Source of the DNA: Tistrella bauzanensis
Lineage (GTDB): Bacteria > Pseudomonadota > Alphaproteobacteria > Tistrellales > Tistrellaceae
Length of the DNA: 64,000 nucleotides
Direction: 5' to 3'
NCBI RefSeq assembly: GCF_014636235.1
Contig: NZ_BMDZ01000028.1
Coordinates: 1 to 64,000, forward strand
Below the pieces are notes generated by a model that saw only the letters and a list, made by a program, of their open reading frames with translations, was not told the origin of the DNA and made no database searches. Shown here piece after piece: positions 45,349-53,949 of the stretch. A program made the position numbers and the translations under genes. Positions within the stretch are counted from its first letter, which is position 1. The number at the start of each line of letters is the position of its first letter.

Positions 45349-45420
45349 CCGGTCCGCAAGGGTAAGGCATTGGCCGGTCCGCAAGGGTAAGGCATTGGCC
45401 GGTCTACAAGGATCAGGCAA
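45349..45420 (+). repeat. 25-bp tandem repeat, about three copies
   Basis: The unit begins CCGGTCCGCAAGGGTAAGGC. Two identical 25-bp copies lie at 45349-45373 and 45374-45398, and a decayed third copy at 45399-45420. The third contains the stop codon of the convergent HAD phosphatase gene. It occupies the convergent gap behind the prepilin peptidase gene. Confidence 0.85.
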
Positions 45421-46150
45421 CCGTCTGCGGGGTCACCAGCGTGAAGATGTCCTCAAGCCGGTCGATCACCAGATCGGCCGCCGCGGCCACCATCGGATCG
45501 ATGCGGGCACCGCCCTGAACCACCACGGCCAGCCCCGCACCACCGGCGCGGGCCAGCGCCACATCGTGCAGGCTGTCCCCCACCACCGCCACCCGGTCGG
45601 GCGTGATCGCCAGACGGGCTGCGAAGGCGGTCAGCATCCCCGGGCCGGGCTTGGCGCCATGGCCACTGTCATAGCCGGCGATAAAGTCCAGATGCGCCGC
45701 CAGATCGAACTGATCGACCAGAGCATGGGCGCCAGCGGCGCTGTCATTGGTGGCGATGCCAAGGCGGAGACCCTGCGCCCGCAGCCGCGCGAACAGCGCC
45801 GCCAGATCGCAGACCGGCTGCGCGGTAGCACTGCCCAGGCTCACGAACATCCGGTCGATGTCACGCGCCAGACGCTGAACGTCCGGCTGGCCGGGCAGCA
45901 ATGGCGACCATTGACGCGCCAGACTGCGGCTGTCGCCCATGGCCAGCACGGAACCGGGGGCGACGATATCGGTTGCCGGATCGTGGCCGCCGGCGGTCAG
46001 CAACCGCCCGGCCAACCGCCGGTCACCGCGGGCAAGCCGGTCGGCGACGGCGCGGTTCAGCGGCACCCAGCTCGCATCGTAATCGATCAGCGTCCCGTCC
46101 TTGTCGAACAGGATCGCCTCGATCCCGGCTCGTACCGCGCCATCGCTCAT
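45413..46150 (-). CDS. HAD-family phosphatase (phosphoglycolate phosphatase-like)
   Basis: A 245-aa haloacid-dehalogenase fold enzyme. Motif I is FDKDGTLIDY near residue 16, motif II ATNDS near 134, the motif III Lys is in HGAKPGPGML near 163, and motif IV is VGDSLHDVALA near 191. The cap domain lies between motifs I and II, as in Gph. Dephosphorylation of phosphoglycolate or another small phosphate is likely. It stands alone on the minus strand, with its stop inside a tandem repeat. Confidence 0.88.
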   Translation of the reverse strand: MSDGAVRAGIEAILFDKDGTLIDYDASWVPLNRAVADRLARGDRRLAGRLLTAGGHDPATDIVAPGSVLAMGDSRSLARQWSPLLPGQPDVQRLARDIDRMFVSLGSATAQPVCDLAALFARLRAQGLRLGIATNDSAAGAHALVDQFDLAAHLDFIAGYDSGHGAKPGPGMLTAFAARLAITPDRVAVVGDSLHDVALARAGGAGLAVVVQGGARIDPMVAAAADLVIDRLEDIFTLVTPQTVA

Positions 46151-46360
46151 GCCCTGTCGTCCTCGTCCCCGTGACCCCTTGCCGGAGGGTGCCCGACACC
46201 GGGCGCGGGATCAAGCCCGTCTCGCCGCCGACGCCGTCTGACGGGGGCCGTGGCGCGGATCTGCCCTGCGACTGATGATCTTGCTGCCGGTGGTGCGGGC
46301 GATCACACTCTCCACCCTGCCAGAGCGTGCATCCCGCCCCACCGGTTCCGGACCCCTCCC

Positions 46361-47656
46361 ATGGCCATCCACCGTCTTCAGCCGCTCAGGCGGGCACTCG
46401 CAGCACCTGCCTATCGCCACTACACCATCGGCAATGCCACCTCGCTGATCGGCATGTGGGTGCAGCGGCTGGCCATCGGCTGGCTGGCGTGGCAGATCAC
46501 CGGATCGGGCACCTGGCTGGGGCTGCTCGCGCTGTGCGAGTTGATCCCGACCGTGCTGCTCAGCCCGGCCGTGGGCGTACTGGCCGATCGCGTGGACCGC
46601 CGGCGGCTGATCATTGCAACCCAGAGCCTGCTGCTGGTCCAGTCCCTGACGGCCTTCGCCCTGGTGGTGACCGGATTGATCACGATCGGCTGGCTGCTGG
46701 CCCTCGCCCTGGTGCTGGGCACCGTCACCGCCTTCGGCCAGCCCGCACGGCTGGCCCTGGTGCCGGAGCTGGTGCCCCGGCCGGATGTGCCCGCCGCCGT
46801 GGCACTGAATGCCAGCCTGTTCAATCTGGCCCGCTTCGCCGGGCCGGCGATCGCGGCACCGCTGCTGGCGACGGGCGACGGCTCCGCCGCATTCGCCGCC
46901 TATCCGCTGACCCTGATCCTGTTTCTGGTTCAACTGGTGCGGTTGAAGATCCCGCCCGCCGGGCCTGAACCCGATGCGATATCCACAGCGACCGGCCGGG
47001 ACGGCACCACCGGCGGCACGGCCACCGTCAGGCCCGGCTTTATCGCCGCCTTTCGTGACGGCATCCGCTATGCCGCCCGCCATCCGGGGCTGGGGCCGCT
47101 GCTGGCCCTGTTGTGTTTCGCCTGCCTGGGCGCCCGCGCCCTGCCTGAATTGCTGCCGGCCCTGGCCGATGGCCATTTCGGTGCCGGCGCCGCCGGTTAT
47201 GCGGCCTTCACCGCCGCCGTCGGTATCGGCGCGCTGACCGCGGGCTTGTGGATGGCGACCGGTGCCGGCGAACGGCGGCTGGTGCGGATCGCGGCCGTGG
47301 CCACCCTGCTTGGCGCCGCCGGCACCGCGATCGCCGCCACCGCACCGTCGGAACCGGTGGCGCTCGCCGGCCTTGGCCTGCTCGGCTTCGCGATCACCGC
47401 CAATGGCGTGTCGATCCAGACCCTGATCCAGTTGCATGCCCGCCCCGACCGCCGGGGCCGGGTGATCGGCCTGTATCTGGTGATCATCCGCGGCGTGCCG
47501 GCACTGGGCGCCCTGGCCATGGGGGCGGCGGCCGATCTGGTCGGGATCACCTGGCCGCTGCTCATCGGCGCGGCGATCGCGGCCGTCGGCGCCGCCGTTG
47601 CCTGGACGCGGCTGCCACGGATCGAAGCCGGGCTGGCGCGCGGGCCGGAGCGATGA
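46361..47656 (+). CDS. MFS exporter (MFS_3/enterobactin-exporter-like)
   Basis: A 431-aa transporter with about twelve helices. It has the loop 2-3 motif GVLADRVDRRRLII, the helix-5 region VTAFGQPARLALVPELVPRP, and the typical NASLFNLARFAGPAIA. The ATG at 46361 lacks a clear Shine-Dalgarno; the frame also opens at 46250, but those residues do not resemble the family. The gene stands alone. The substrate is unknown (drug, siderophore or metabolite). Confidence 0.88.
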   Translation: MAIHRLQPLRRALAAPAYRHYTIGNATSLIGMWVQRLAIGWLAWQITGSGTWLGLLALCELIPTVLLSPAVGVLADRVDRRRLIIATQSLLLVQSLTAFALVVTGLITIGWLLALALVLGTVTAFGQPARLALVPELVPRPDVPAAVALNASLFNLARFAGPAIAAPLLATGDGSAAFAAYPLTLILFLVQLVRLKIPPAGPEPDAISTATGRDGTTGGTATVRPGFIAAFRDGIRYAARHPGLGPLLALLCFACLGARALPELLPALADGHFGAGAAGYAAFTAAVGIGALTAGLWMATGAGERRLVRIAAVATLLGAAGTAIAATAPSEPVALAGLGLLGFAITANGVSIQTLIQLHARPDRRGRVIGLYLVIIRGVPALGALAMGAAADLVGITWPLLIGAAIAAVGAAVAWTRLPRIEAGLARGPER

Positions 47657-47680
47657 CCCCGGCCCTGGCGCGCCCGATGG

Positions 47681-48535
47681 TCAATGCGCGAACAGCACCG
47701 GCAGCGGCGAGCGGTGCAGCAGATCGTTGGTGACGCCGCCGAAGATCATCTGGCGGAAGCGGCTCTGGGTATAGGCGCCCTTGACGATCAGATCGGCCCC
47801 CATGACGCGGGCTTCCCCGATGATCACCTCGGCGACACTGCGCTCGCCTTCATCCAGAATCCTGGCCCCGGCCGGCACGCCGTTGCGGGCCAGATGGCGG
47901 GCAAGATCCTCGGCGCCGGGGCCCGGCACCATGCCACCGCGCACCGCCACCACCAGCACCTCGTCGGCGGTGATCAGCCAGGGCATGGCCATCGCCACGC
48001 ATTGCGCCGTTTCGGTGCTGCCGTTCCAGGCAACCAGAACTTTGCGGCCCAGCTCGCTCTGCGGCGCCTGTGGCGTCACCAGCACCGGCCGGCCGCCATC
48101 GAACAGCACCGCCTCGGCGGTCACCCGCCACAGATCACGTGCCGGATCGTCCGGCCGGGCAACCACGGTCAGGTCGAACAGCCGGGCCTGATGGCCCACC
48201 ACTTCAGCCTCCTGACCCGAGACCTCGCGCCATGATGCGGTGGCGCGGCCCAGCGCGGCGCCTGCGGCATCGATTTCGGCCCGCTCTATCCCGAGCCGTG
48301 CGACGGTGGCGTCATAAACCTTGCGCACCCGCTCGGCCATCGACTGCCAGCGATTGCCCATCTCGACCAGATAGTCCGAGGGTATGACCAGCCCGTCACC
48401 GGCCAGGATCTGCGGATCATGGCGGATCAGCAATGCCTCGATATGGCTCTTGAAGTGCTGTGCGACGGCGTAAGCCGTCTCCAGTGCCACGGCATCGCCG
48501 TCATCGCCGTGCATGGGCACCAGAATCGTCTTCAT
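47681..48535 (-). CDS. Universal stress protein, tandem UspA-type
   Basis: A 284-aa protein of two Usp halves. The first starts MKTILVPMHGDDGDAVALE and is degenerate in its ATP loop. The second starts KVLVAWNGSTETAQ and ends with KGAYTQSRFRQMIFGGVTND, matching the G-x2-G-x9-G(S/T) nucleotide motif with alterations. Such tandem proteins respond to starvation or oxidative stress. It is transcribed alone, away from the 536-nt gap preceding the polyamine operon. Confidence 0.87.
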   Translation of the reverse strand: MKTILVPMHGDDGDAVALETAYAVAQHFKSHIEALLIRHDPQILAGDGLVIPSDYLVEMGNRWQSMAERVRKVYDATVARLGIERAEIDAAGAALGRATASWREVSGQEAEVVGHQARLFDLTVVARPDDPARDLWRVTAEAVLFDGGRPVLVTPQAPQSELGRKVLVAWNGSTETAQCVAMAMPWLITADEVLVVAVRGGMVPGPGAEDLARHLARNGVPAGARILDEGERSVAEVIIGEARVMGADLIVKGAYTQSRFRQMIFGGVTNDLLHRSPLPVLFAH

Positions 48536-49071
48536 GGGGCCGGGCTCCTTGTCGCCAAGTCTTGGTGCCGCGCCGGTGCGGTCGTGGCAGCATAATATTG
48601 CCCTGTTGCGGGCATCGGGGGCCGTTCATGCCTTCGTGCCTCGGGGCATGTTCCGGTGGCGAAGTGTACCGCCGCCCGGGCAGCCACGCCACGGCCCAGG
48701 CGCGTTATGTGGGCGCCGATCGCAGTTGATGGCCGGGCCGTCAAAAATATGCCACGGAACCAGACTATTGTTCCGCCAGCCGCGATGGCATTCCCTCTGG
48801 TCACAGGACCGCAACCCATGGTCATGTGCACCGTGCTTTACCATCGGGTCGATGACATGCAATGCTGCGCGACGCGGCTTGTGGCGCAGGTGACGAGCAC
48901 GAACACGCCACGATCCCGATCGTGCCCCAATGCGGGCTCCGGCCCGCTGTGGACTGATAATCACCCGCCCCGAGGCGGCGATGTGGCCGGCGATCGACCG
49001 GCACATCCCCGGCGGCGGACGCCCGGCCGGTTGCGGCGGGGTTCGAGTGTGTTCAAGAGGAGCCGATACCG
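48536..49071. other. 536-nt gene-free region before the polyamine-type operon
   Basis: No frame here has family-like sequence; the short open frames are compositionally random. The 5' regions of the divergent usp gene and the potD-type gene must lie within it. A perfect 7-bp dyad (CACGATC at 48909-48915, GATCGTG at 48918-48924) is the only clear operator candidate. A small GCGGGC/GCCCGC hairpin follows near 48932. No riboswitch or RNA gene is recognised. Confidence 0.55.
48909..48924. promoter_or_regulatory. Inverted repeat upstream of the polyamine-type operon
   Basis: CACGATCCCGATCGTG has perfect 7-bp arms and a 2-bp centre. It lies 148 bp upstream of the binding-protein start at 49072. 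It could be a repressor or activator site; the factor is unknown. Confidence 0.4.
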
Positions 49072-50247
49072 ATGACCCGTAAGGTCGACGCCAAGACCGT
49101 CGCCGCCGGCACCGCCGCCGCGGCCCGTGCCTTCACCCGCCGCAGTCTGCTGAAGGCCTCGGCGATCGGCGGTGCCGCACTCGCCGTTGCCGGCCCCGCC
49201 ATCCTGAGCCCCGCCCGCGCGGCCGGTGGCGAGGTCCGGGTCTTCGCCTGGGCCGGCTATCTCACCGACGACATGCTGGCGGCGTTCCAGAGCGCCACCG
49301 GCATCAAGGCGGTGCGCACCGAATATGGCACCAACGACGAATTGCTGAACCAGCTCCGCGCCAGCCAGGGCGGCGGCTTCGACATCATCTGGCCGACGGT
49401 CGACCGGGTGCCGAATTATGTCGAATTCGAGCTGGTCCAGCCGATCGACGAGAGCAAGGTCGCCTTCGACCGGCTGCTGCCCGCAACCATCTCCGGCTCC
49501 GCCGGCATGGGTGGCGTGATCGACGGCAAGCGCTATATCGTGCCGATCGACTGGGGCACCGAGGCCCTGACCTTCCACAAGGAACAGGCGCCGCTGGTTT
49601 ACGGCAAGGCGAGCTTCGGCGATCTGTGGCGGCCGGAACATGCCGGCAAGGTCACCGTCCGCGGCCATTCGGCCCTGGCCGGCCTTGGCCTGTATCTGGA
49701 AGGCGAGGGCAAACTGCCGGCCCCTTACGCCGACAGCTTCAAGGACGAAGCGACGATGACGAAGAATTACGACGTCATCATCGCCGAGGCGATCCGCCAC
49801 AAGAAGAACATCGGCCAGTTCTGGACCAACGAGAACGAGGCCCAGGGCGCTTTCCGCGCCAATGGCTGCGTGATCGGCCAGACCTGGGATTCCACCTCGC
49901 TGGCCCTGTCGAAGGAAGGCCTGCCGTTCGGCTATATCGCGCCGAAGGAAGGCGCGCTGGCCTGGATGGAAGGGGTGTGCGTCACCTCGAAGGCGCCCAA
50001 TCTCGACAACGCCTATGCCTTCATCAACTGGTCGCTGACGCCTGAAGCCGGCGCGATGCTTGCCAACCACATGGGCTACAACTCGACCGTCAAGGGTGCC
50101 GACGGGCTGCTGAACGCCCAGAACAAGGCGTTCTTCGCCGCCGCCTATCCGGAAGATGCCCTCGACAAGCTGTGGTGGTGGCCGGTGCAGGAAAGCTGGT
50201 TCGTGGCCAAGCGCACCGCCTATCAGGATCAGTTGCTGTCGGCCTGA
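49072..50247 (+). CDS. Polyamine-type ABC transporter substrate-binding protein (PotD/PotF-like)
   Basis: A 391-aa periplasmic receptor. A long N-terminus contains the twin-arginine-like TRRSLLKASAIGGAALAVAG, suggesting Tat export, with cleavage near SPARA|AGGE. The mature start VRVFAWAGYLTDDMLAAFQS resembles the PotD/F N-terminus (x-W-x-Y). Later VPIDWGTEALTFHKEQ and CVIGQTWDSTSLAL fit family 1/PotD receptors. GAGGAGCC lies 8 nt before the ATG. It heads a four-gene operon and a strong hairpin follows it. Putrescine or spermidine is the family norm, but other cationic or small organic ligands occur. Confidence 0.9.
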   Translation: MTRKVDAKTVAAGTAAAARAFTRRSLLKASAIGGAALAVAGPAILSPARAAGGEVRVFAWAGYLTDDMLAAFQSATGIKAVRTEYGTNDELLNQLRASQGGGFDIIWPTVDRVPNYVEFELVQPIDESKVAFDRLLPATISGSAGMGGVIDGKRYIVPIDWGTEALTFHKEQAPLVYGKASFGDLWRPEHAGKVTVRGHSALAGLGLYLEGEGKLPAPYADSFKDEATMTKNYDVIIAEAIRHKKNIGQFWTNENEAQGAFRANGCVIGQTWDSTSLALSKEGLPFGYIAPKEGALAWMEGVCVTSKAPNLDNAYAFINWSLTPEAGAMLANHMGYNSTVKGADGLLNAQNKAFFAAAYPEDALDKLWWWPVQESWFVAKRTAYQDQLLSA

Positions 50248-50266
50248 CCACGCGACGAACGATGAT

Positions 50267-50302
50267 CCGGTGATGGCGGGGGGGAACCCTCGCCATCACC
50301 GG
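50267..50302 (+). terminator. Intercistronic hairpin after the binding-protein gene
   Basis: CCGGTGATGGCG (50267-50278) and CGCCATCACCGG (50291-50302) form a perfect 12-bp stem with a 12-nt loop, 20 nt past the receptor stop and 45 nt before the ATPase gene. No U tract follows. Its position fits mRNA stabilisation or partial termination that favours receptor synthesis, as known for other ABC operons. Confidence 0.65.
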
Positions 50303-50346
50303 TATGCCAGACGGGCGACATCCATCCAGCAAGGTGATCCCATTCC

Positions 50347-51456
50347 ATGAGCCACGGCGTCGCGCTCGATCACGTGACCATGCGCTTCGGTGCCGGCCCC
50401 GCCGCTGTCGACGATGTCGATCTGGGCATCGAGGCCGGCAGTTTCTTTTCCATTCTGGGGCCATCGGGCTGCGGCAAGACCACGCTGCTGCGGATGATCG
50501 GCGGTTTTCTGGAGCCGAGCCAGGGCCGGATCGTGATCGGCGGCCAGGATATGGCCGGCAAGCGCCCGGAACAGCGGCCGACGGCGATGATCTTCCAGAA
50601 TCTGGCATTGTTCCCGCTGATGACGGTGGCCGAAAATATCGGGTTCGGGCTGGAGGTGCGCGGTATCAAGGCCGCGGACCGGCGCAAGCGCGTCGCCCGG
50701 CTGCTGGACGTGATCGCCCTGCCCGGCATTGCCGACAAGAAGGTCACCGACCTGTCGGGCGGGCAGCGCCAGCGCGTCGCCATCGCCCGCGCGCTGGCGG
50801 TGGAGCCGCAGGTTCTGCTGCTGGACGAACCGCTGTCGGCGCTTGACCTGAAACTACGCCAGCATATGCGCGCCGAGTTGCGCAGCCTTCAGAAGCGCAC
50901 CGGCGTCACCTTCATCTACATCACCCATGACCAGGGCGAAGCCCTTGCGATGTCTGACAAGGTGGCGGTGATGAGCGCCGGCCGCGTCCAGCAGGTGGCA
51001 GCGCCGGCCGAACTCTATGACCGCCCCCGAACCGCCTTCGTCGCCGGATTCGTGGGTGAGGCGAACCGCATTCCCGGCAGGATCATGACCTGCGACGCCG
51101 GCGACGCAACGGTCGAGACCGGTTTCGGGCCGCTTGCCGGTCTGGCGCCGGTGCCGCTGCCGGCCGGCACCCGTGCCAGCCTGTTCGTGCGCCCGGAACG
51201 CATGCGCCTGACTGCCGCCGAGGGCCTGGGTGCCATCGGTGCCATCCCGGTGCTGGTCGAGGATCTGCGTTTCGAAGGGCCGTTCCTGCATCTGGTCACC
51301 CGCCCGATCGAGGCCGGAGCCGCAGCGGGAGCGGGCACCACATCCGAGATCGTCGCCCAACTCGTGAATGACGGCAATCTGCCACCGCTGGCCCGGGGCG
51401 TCCGGGTCGGTCTGGCCTTCGGGCCCGCAGACGCGGTGGTGCTGGCCGATGAATGA
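50347..51456 (+). CDS. Polyamine-type ABC transporter ATPase (PotA-like)
   Basis: A 369-aa ATPase. Walker A is GPSGCGKTTLLRMIGG, the signature LSGGQRQRVAIARALAVEP, and Walker B VLLLDEPLSALDLKLR. The C-terminal TOBE-2 region (about 280-360) includes LFVRPERMRLTA. This layout is PotA/FbpC/AfuC type. Its stop overlaps the potB-type start by 8 nt. Confidence 0.93.
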   Translation: MSHGVALDHVTMRFGAGPAAVDDVDLGIEAGSFFSILGPSGCGKTTLLRMIGGFLEPSQGRIVIGGQDMAGKRPEQRPTAMIFQNLALFPLMTVAENIGFGLEVRGIKAADRRKRVARLLDVIALPGIADKKVTDLSGGQRQRVAIARALAVEPQVLLLDEPLSALDLKLRQHMRAELRSLQKRTGVTFIYITHDQGEALAMSDKVAVMSAGRVQQVAAPAELYDRPRTAFVAGFVGEANRIPGRIMTCDAGDATVETGFGPLAGLAPVPLPAGTRASLFVRPERMRLTAAEGLGAIGAIPVLVEDLRFEGPFLHLVTRPIEAGAAAGAGTTSEIVAQLVNDGNLPPLARGVRVGLAFGPADAVVLADE

Positions 51457-52333
51457 GATGATCCGCCGGCGCGGGCCCGCGCTCGCCATCGCCATTCTGG
51501 GCATCAGCGCCGTCTGGGTGCTGATCCTGGTGGTGCTGCCGCAGATCTGGATGCTGGACTATTCGCTGCGCCCCAACCTGCCGCCATCGAAGGTCGGCGG
51601 GCCGGAAGACGTCCGCAATCTGGCGAATTATGCGTCGCTGTTCGGCAACGGCCTGCATTTCGCGATCTTCATCAAGACCATCTGGGCCAGCGCCCTGGTG
51701 ACGCTGCTCACCCTGATCGCCTGCTATCCGATCGCCTATTATCTGGCGCGGGTGGCCAGCCGGCGACGGGCGGCAACCGTGATGCTGGTGCTGATCATCC
51801 CGTTCTGGATCAACGAGGTGCTTCGTACATTCGCCTGGTACATCATCCTGGCGCTGAACGGGCCATTGAACGGCCTGCTGCTGAGCCTGGGCATCATCGA
51901 TCAGCCGGTGCGCTGGATCGACGGCAATGGTGCGGTTCTGGTCGGCATGGTCTATGCCTATGTGCTGTTCATGGTGTTCCCGATCTATAACGCGATCGAA
52001 AGCCTCGATCGGGCGCAGATCGATGCCGCGCGCGACCTGGGCGCCGGCTGGCCGCGCATCCACCGCCGCGTGGTCATTCCCCATGCCAAGCCCGGTATCG
52101 CAACCGGTTGCATCATGACCTTCATGCTGGCGGCCGGGTCGTATGCCGTGCCCGCCCTGCTGGGCTCGCCCGGCAGCCGCTGGTTCACCCAGATCATCTA
52201 TGACTGGTTCTTCGAAGGCGGCAACTGGCATATGGGGGCGGCCTATGCCTTCGTGCTGCTGCTGATCTGCATGGGCTTCATCATGGTGATGATGCGGCTG
52301 TTCAAGGTAAGCGTCGGGGATATCGCGCGATGA
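51449..52333 (+). CDS. Polyamine-type ABC transporter permease (PotB-like)
   Basis: A 294-aa permease with about six helices. It includes ACYPIAYYLARVASRRRAAT and LIIPFWINEVLRTFAWYIIL, typical of PotB/PotH. The EAA loop is DAARDLGAGWPRIHRRVVIP. The ATG at 51449 lies inside the ATPase 3' end; earlier in-frame starts would overlap that gene heavily. Confidence 0.93.
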   Translation: MNEMIRRRGPALAIAILGISAVWVLILVVLPQIWMLDYSLRPNLPPSKVGGPEDVRNLANYASLFGNGLHFAIFIKTIWASALVTLLTLIACYPIAYYLARVASRRRAATVMLVLIIPFWINEVLRTFAWYIILALNGPLNGLLLSLGIIDQPVRWIDGNGAVLVGMVYAYVLFMVFPIYNAIESLDRAQIDAARDLGAGWPRIHRRVVIPHAKPGIATGCIMTFMLAAGSYAVPALLGSPGSRWFTQIIYDWFFEGGNWHMGAAYAFVLLLICMGFIMVMMRLFKVSVGDIAR

Positions 52334-53157
52334 GCACGACGACGAGCGCGTCCGGCGGCGACCGCCTGGGCCGGGCGATGATGCGGCTCTATCTGGGCCT
52401 GTTCCTGTTCTATCTGTTTCTGCCGCTGGTGGTGATGGGTGCCGCCACCTTCAATGACAGCCGGCTGCCCACCGTGACGCCCTGGACCGGCACCACCCTG
52501 AAATGGTTCGAGGCGCTGTACCACGACAGCCAGATGTGGGACGGGCTGGTGACCAGCCTGCTGGCAGGGGCCGGTGTGGTGGTGGTGGCAGTGCCGGTGG
52601 GCACGGCCGCGGCCCTGCTGCTCGATGGCCTGCGCGGCCGATCGCGCAGCTTCGCCTTCGCGCTGATGGTCTCGCCGCTGCTGACGCCCGGCGTGATCAT
52701 CGGCATTTCGACCCTGGTGTTCTGGCGTCAGCTCGCGGTGGGCGGCGGGCTGTTCCTGATCATTGTCGCCCAATCCACCTATATCGCGGCCTATGTGATG
52801 CTGATGGTGCAGGCCCGGCTGCAACGCTTCGATCGCGGGCTGGAAGATGCCGCCCGCGATCTGGGCGCCAGCCCGTGGATGTCATTCCGGCGCATCACCC
52901 TGCCCTTCCTGGCGCCGACCATGGTGGCCGGCGCCTTCATCGCCTTCCTGCAGAGCTTCGAGAATTACAACACCACGCTGTTCGTGCGCGGCTTCGACAC
53001 GCCGTTGACCGTGTATATCGCAAGCAAGGTCCGCACCGGCGTGACCCCGGCGGTCAACGCGCTGGGGCTGATCCTGATCGCGCTGACCATCATCGGCGCG
53101 GTGGTCTATGAATTGCTGCGCCGGCGGGCGGCGCGCAGAATTCCGCCGGTCAGTTGA
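52330..53157 (+). CDS. Polyamine-type ABC transporter permease (PotC-like)
   Basis: A 275-aa permease with about six helices and the EAA motif DAARDLGASPWMSFRRITLP. PotC/PotI-like pieces include MGAATFNDSRLPTVTPWTGT in the first periplasmic loop. It starts in the previous stop (ATGA). Its last 52 bp are antisense to the 3' end of znuB, with no terminator in between. Confidence 0.93.
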   Translation: MSTTTSASGGDRLGRAMMRLYLGLFLFYLFLPLVVMGAATFNDSRLPTVTPWTGTTLKWFEALYHDSQMWDGLVTSLLAGAGVVVVAVPVGTAAALLLDGLRGRSRSFAFALMVSPLLTPGVIIGISTLVFWRQLAVGGGLFLIIVAQSTYIAAYVMLMVQARLQRFDRGLEDAARDLGASPWMSFRRITLPFLAPTMVAGAFIAFLQSFENYNTTLFVRGFDTPLTVYIASKVRTGVTPAVNALGLILIALTIIGAVVYELLRRRAARRIPPVS

Positions 53158-53939
53158 CGCGGCATTGCCGAGATCACCCCGAATATCACTGCCGCCGTCA
53201 CCACCACCGCCGGCCCCGATGGCAGATCCCAGACCATCGAGGCGCCAAGGCCCAATGTGACCGAGATCGCGCCCAGGCCCGCGGCCGCAGCCGCCATCGC
53301 CTCGGGCGTGGCGGCAAGCCTGCGGGCGGCGGCGGCGGGAATGACCAGCAGCGAAGTCACCAGCAGCACGCCCACGATCTTCATCGCCAGCGCGATGACC
53401 AGCGCGATCAACCCCATGAAGGCCAGTTGCACGCCCAGCACCGGCACGCCTTCCACCCGCGCCAGATCCTCGTCGACCGTGATCGCCAGCAGGCGGCGCC
53501 ACAGCAGGGCCAGGGCCGCCAGCACACCGGCACCGCCCAGCCAGATCGACCACAGATCGCCGGTGTCGATCGCCAGGATGTCGCCGAACAGATAGGCCAT
53601 CATGTCGACTCGCGGGTTGCCGGCCAGCGCCATCGCCACCAGCCCCAGCGACAGCGCCGAATGCGCCAGAATGCCGAGCAGCGTGTCTTCGGCCAGCGGC
53701 TGGCGGCGCTTCAAGACCACCAGCAGAATGGCGACGGACAGGCAGGCCACGACGATGCCGGGGCCATAGCCCAAGCCGGTGACGGTGCCAAGCGTGATGC
53801 CGAGCAGCGCCGAATGTGCCAGCGTGTCGCCGAAATAGGCCATGCGTCGCCAGACGACGAAACAGCCAAGCGGTCCCATCACCAGGGCCAGACCGATGCC
53901 GCCGGCAAGCGCCCGGAGCAGGAAAGCGTCGAAAATCAT
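53106..53939 (-). CDS. znuB: Zinc ABC transporter permease (ZnuB)
   Basis: A 277-aa inner-membrane protein of the ABC-3 family with about eight helices. It includes VVWRRMAYFGDTLAHSALLG and MKIVGVLLVTSLLVIPAAAA, hallmarks of ZnuB. The ATG at 53939 opens MIFDAFLLRALAGG, the normal N-terminus; the frame is open further upstream only because it runs through the His-rich end of znuC. It is the last gene of zur-znuC-znuB, and its 3' end overlaps the convergent potC-type gene by 52 bp. Confidence 0.93.
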   Translation of the reverse strand: MIFDAFLLRALAGGIGLALVMGPLGCFVVWRRMAYFGDTLAHSALLGITLGTVTGLGYGPGIVVACLSVAILLVVLKRRQPLAEDTLLGILAHSALSLGLVAMALAGNPRVDMMAYLFGDILAIDTGDLWSIWLGGAGVLAALALLWRRLLAITVDEDLARVEGVPVLGVQLAFMGLIALVIALAMKIVGVLLVTSLLVIPAAAARRLAATPEAMAAAAAGLGAISVTLGLGASMVWDLPSGPAVVVTAAVIFGVISAMPRQLTGGILRAARRRSNS

Positions 53940-53949
53940 CGGATGCCGG

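Noticed and set aside
45349..45420. A CRISPR-like array
   Set aside because: The 25-bp units are directly adjacent with no spacers, and there are no cas genes.
48536..49071. Small genes or an RNA gene in the 536-nt gap
   Set aside because: Short frames exist on both strands but have no start signals or conserved-looking sequence, and no stable long RNA fold or riboswitch consensus was recognised.
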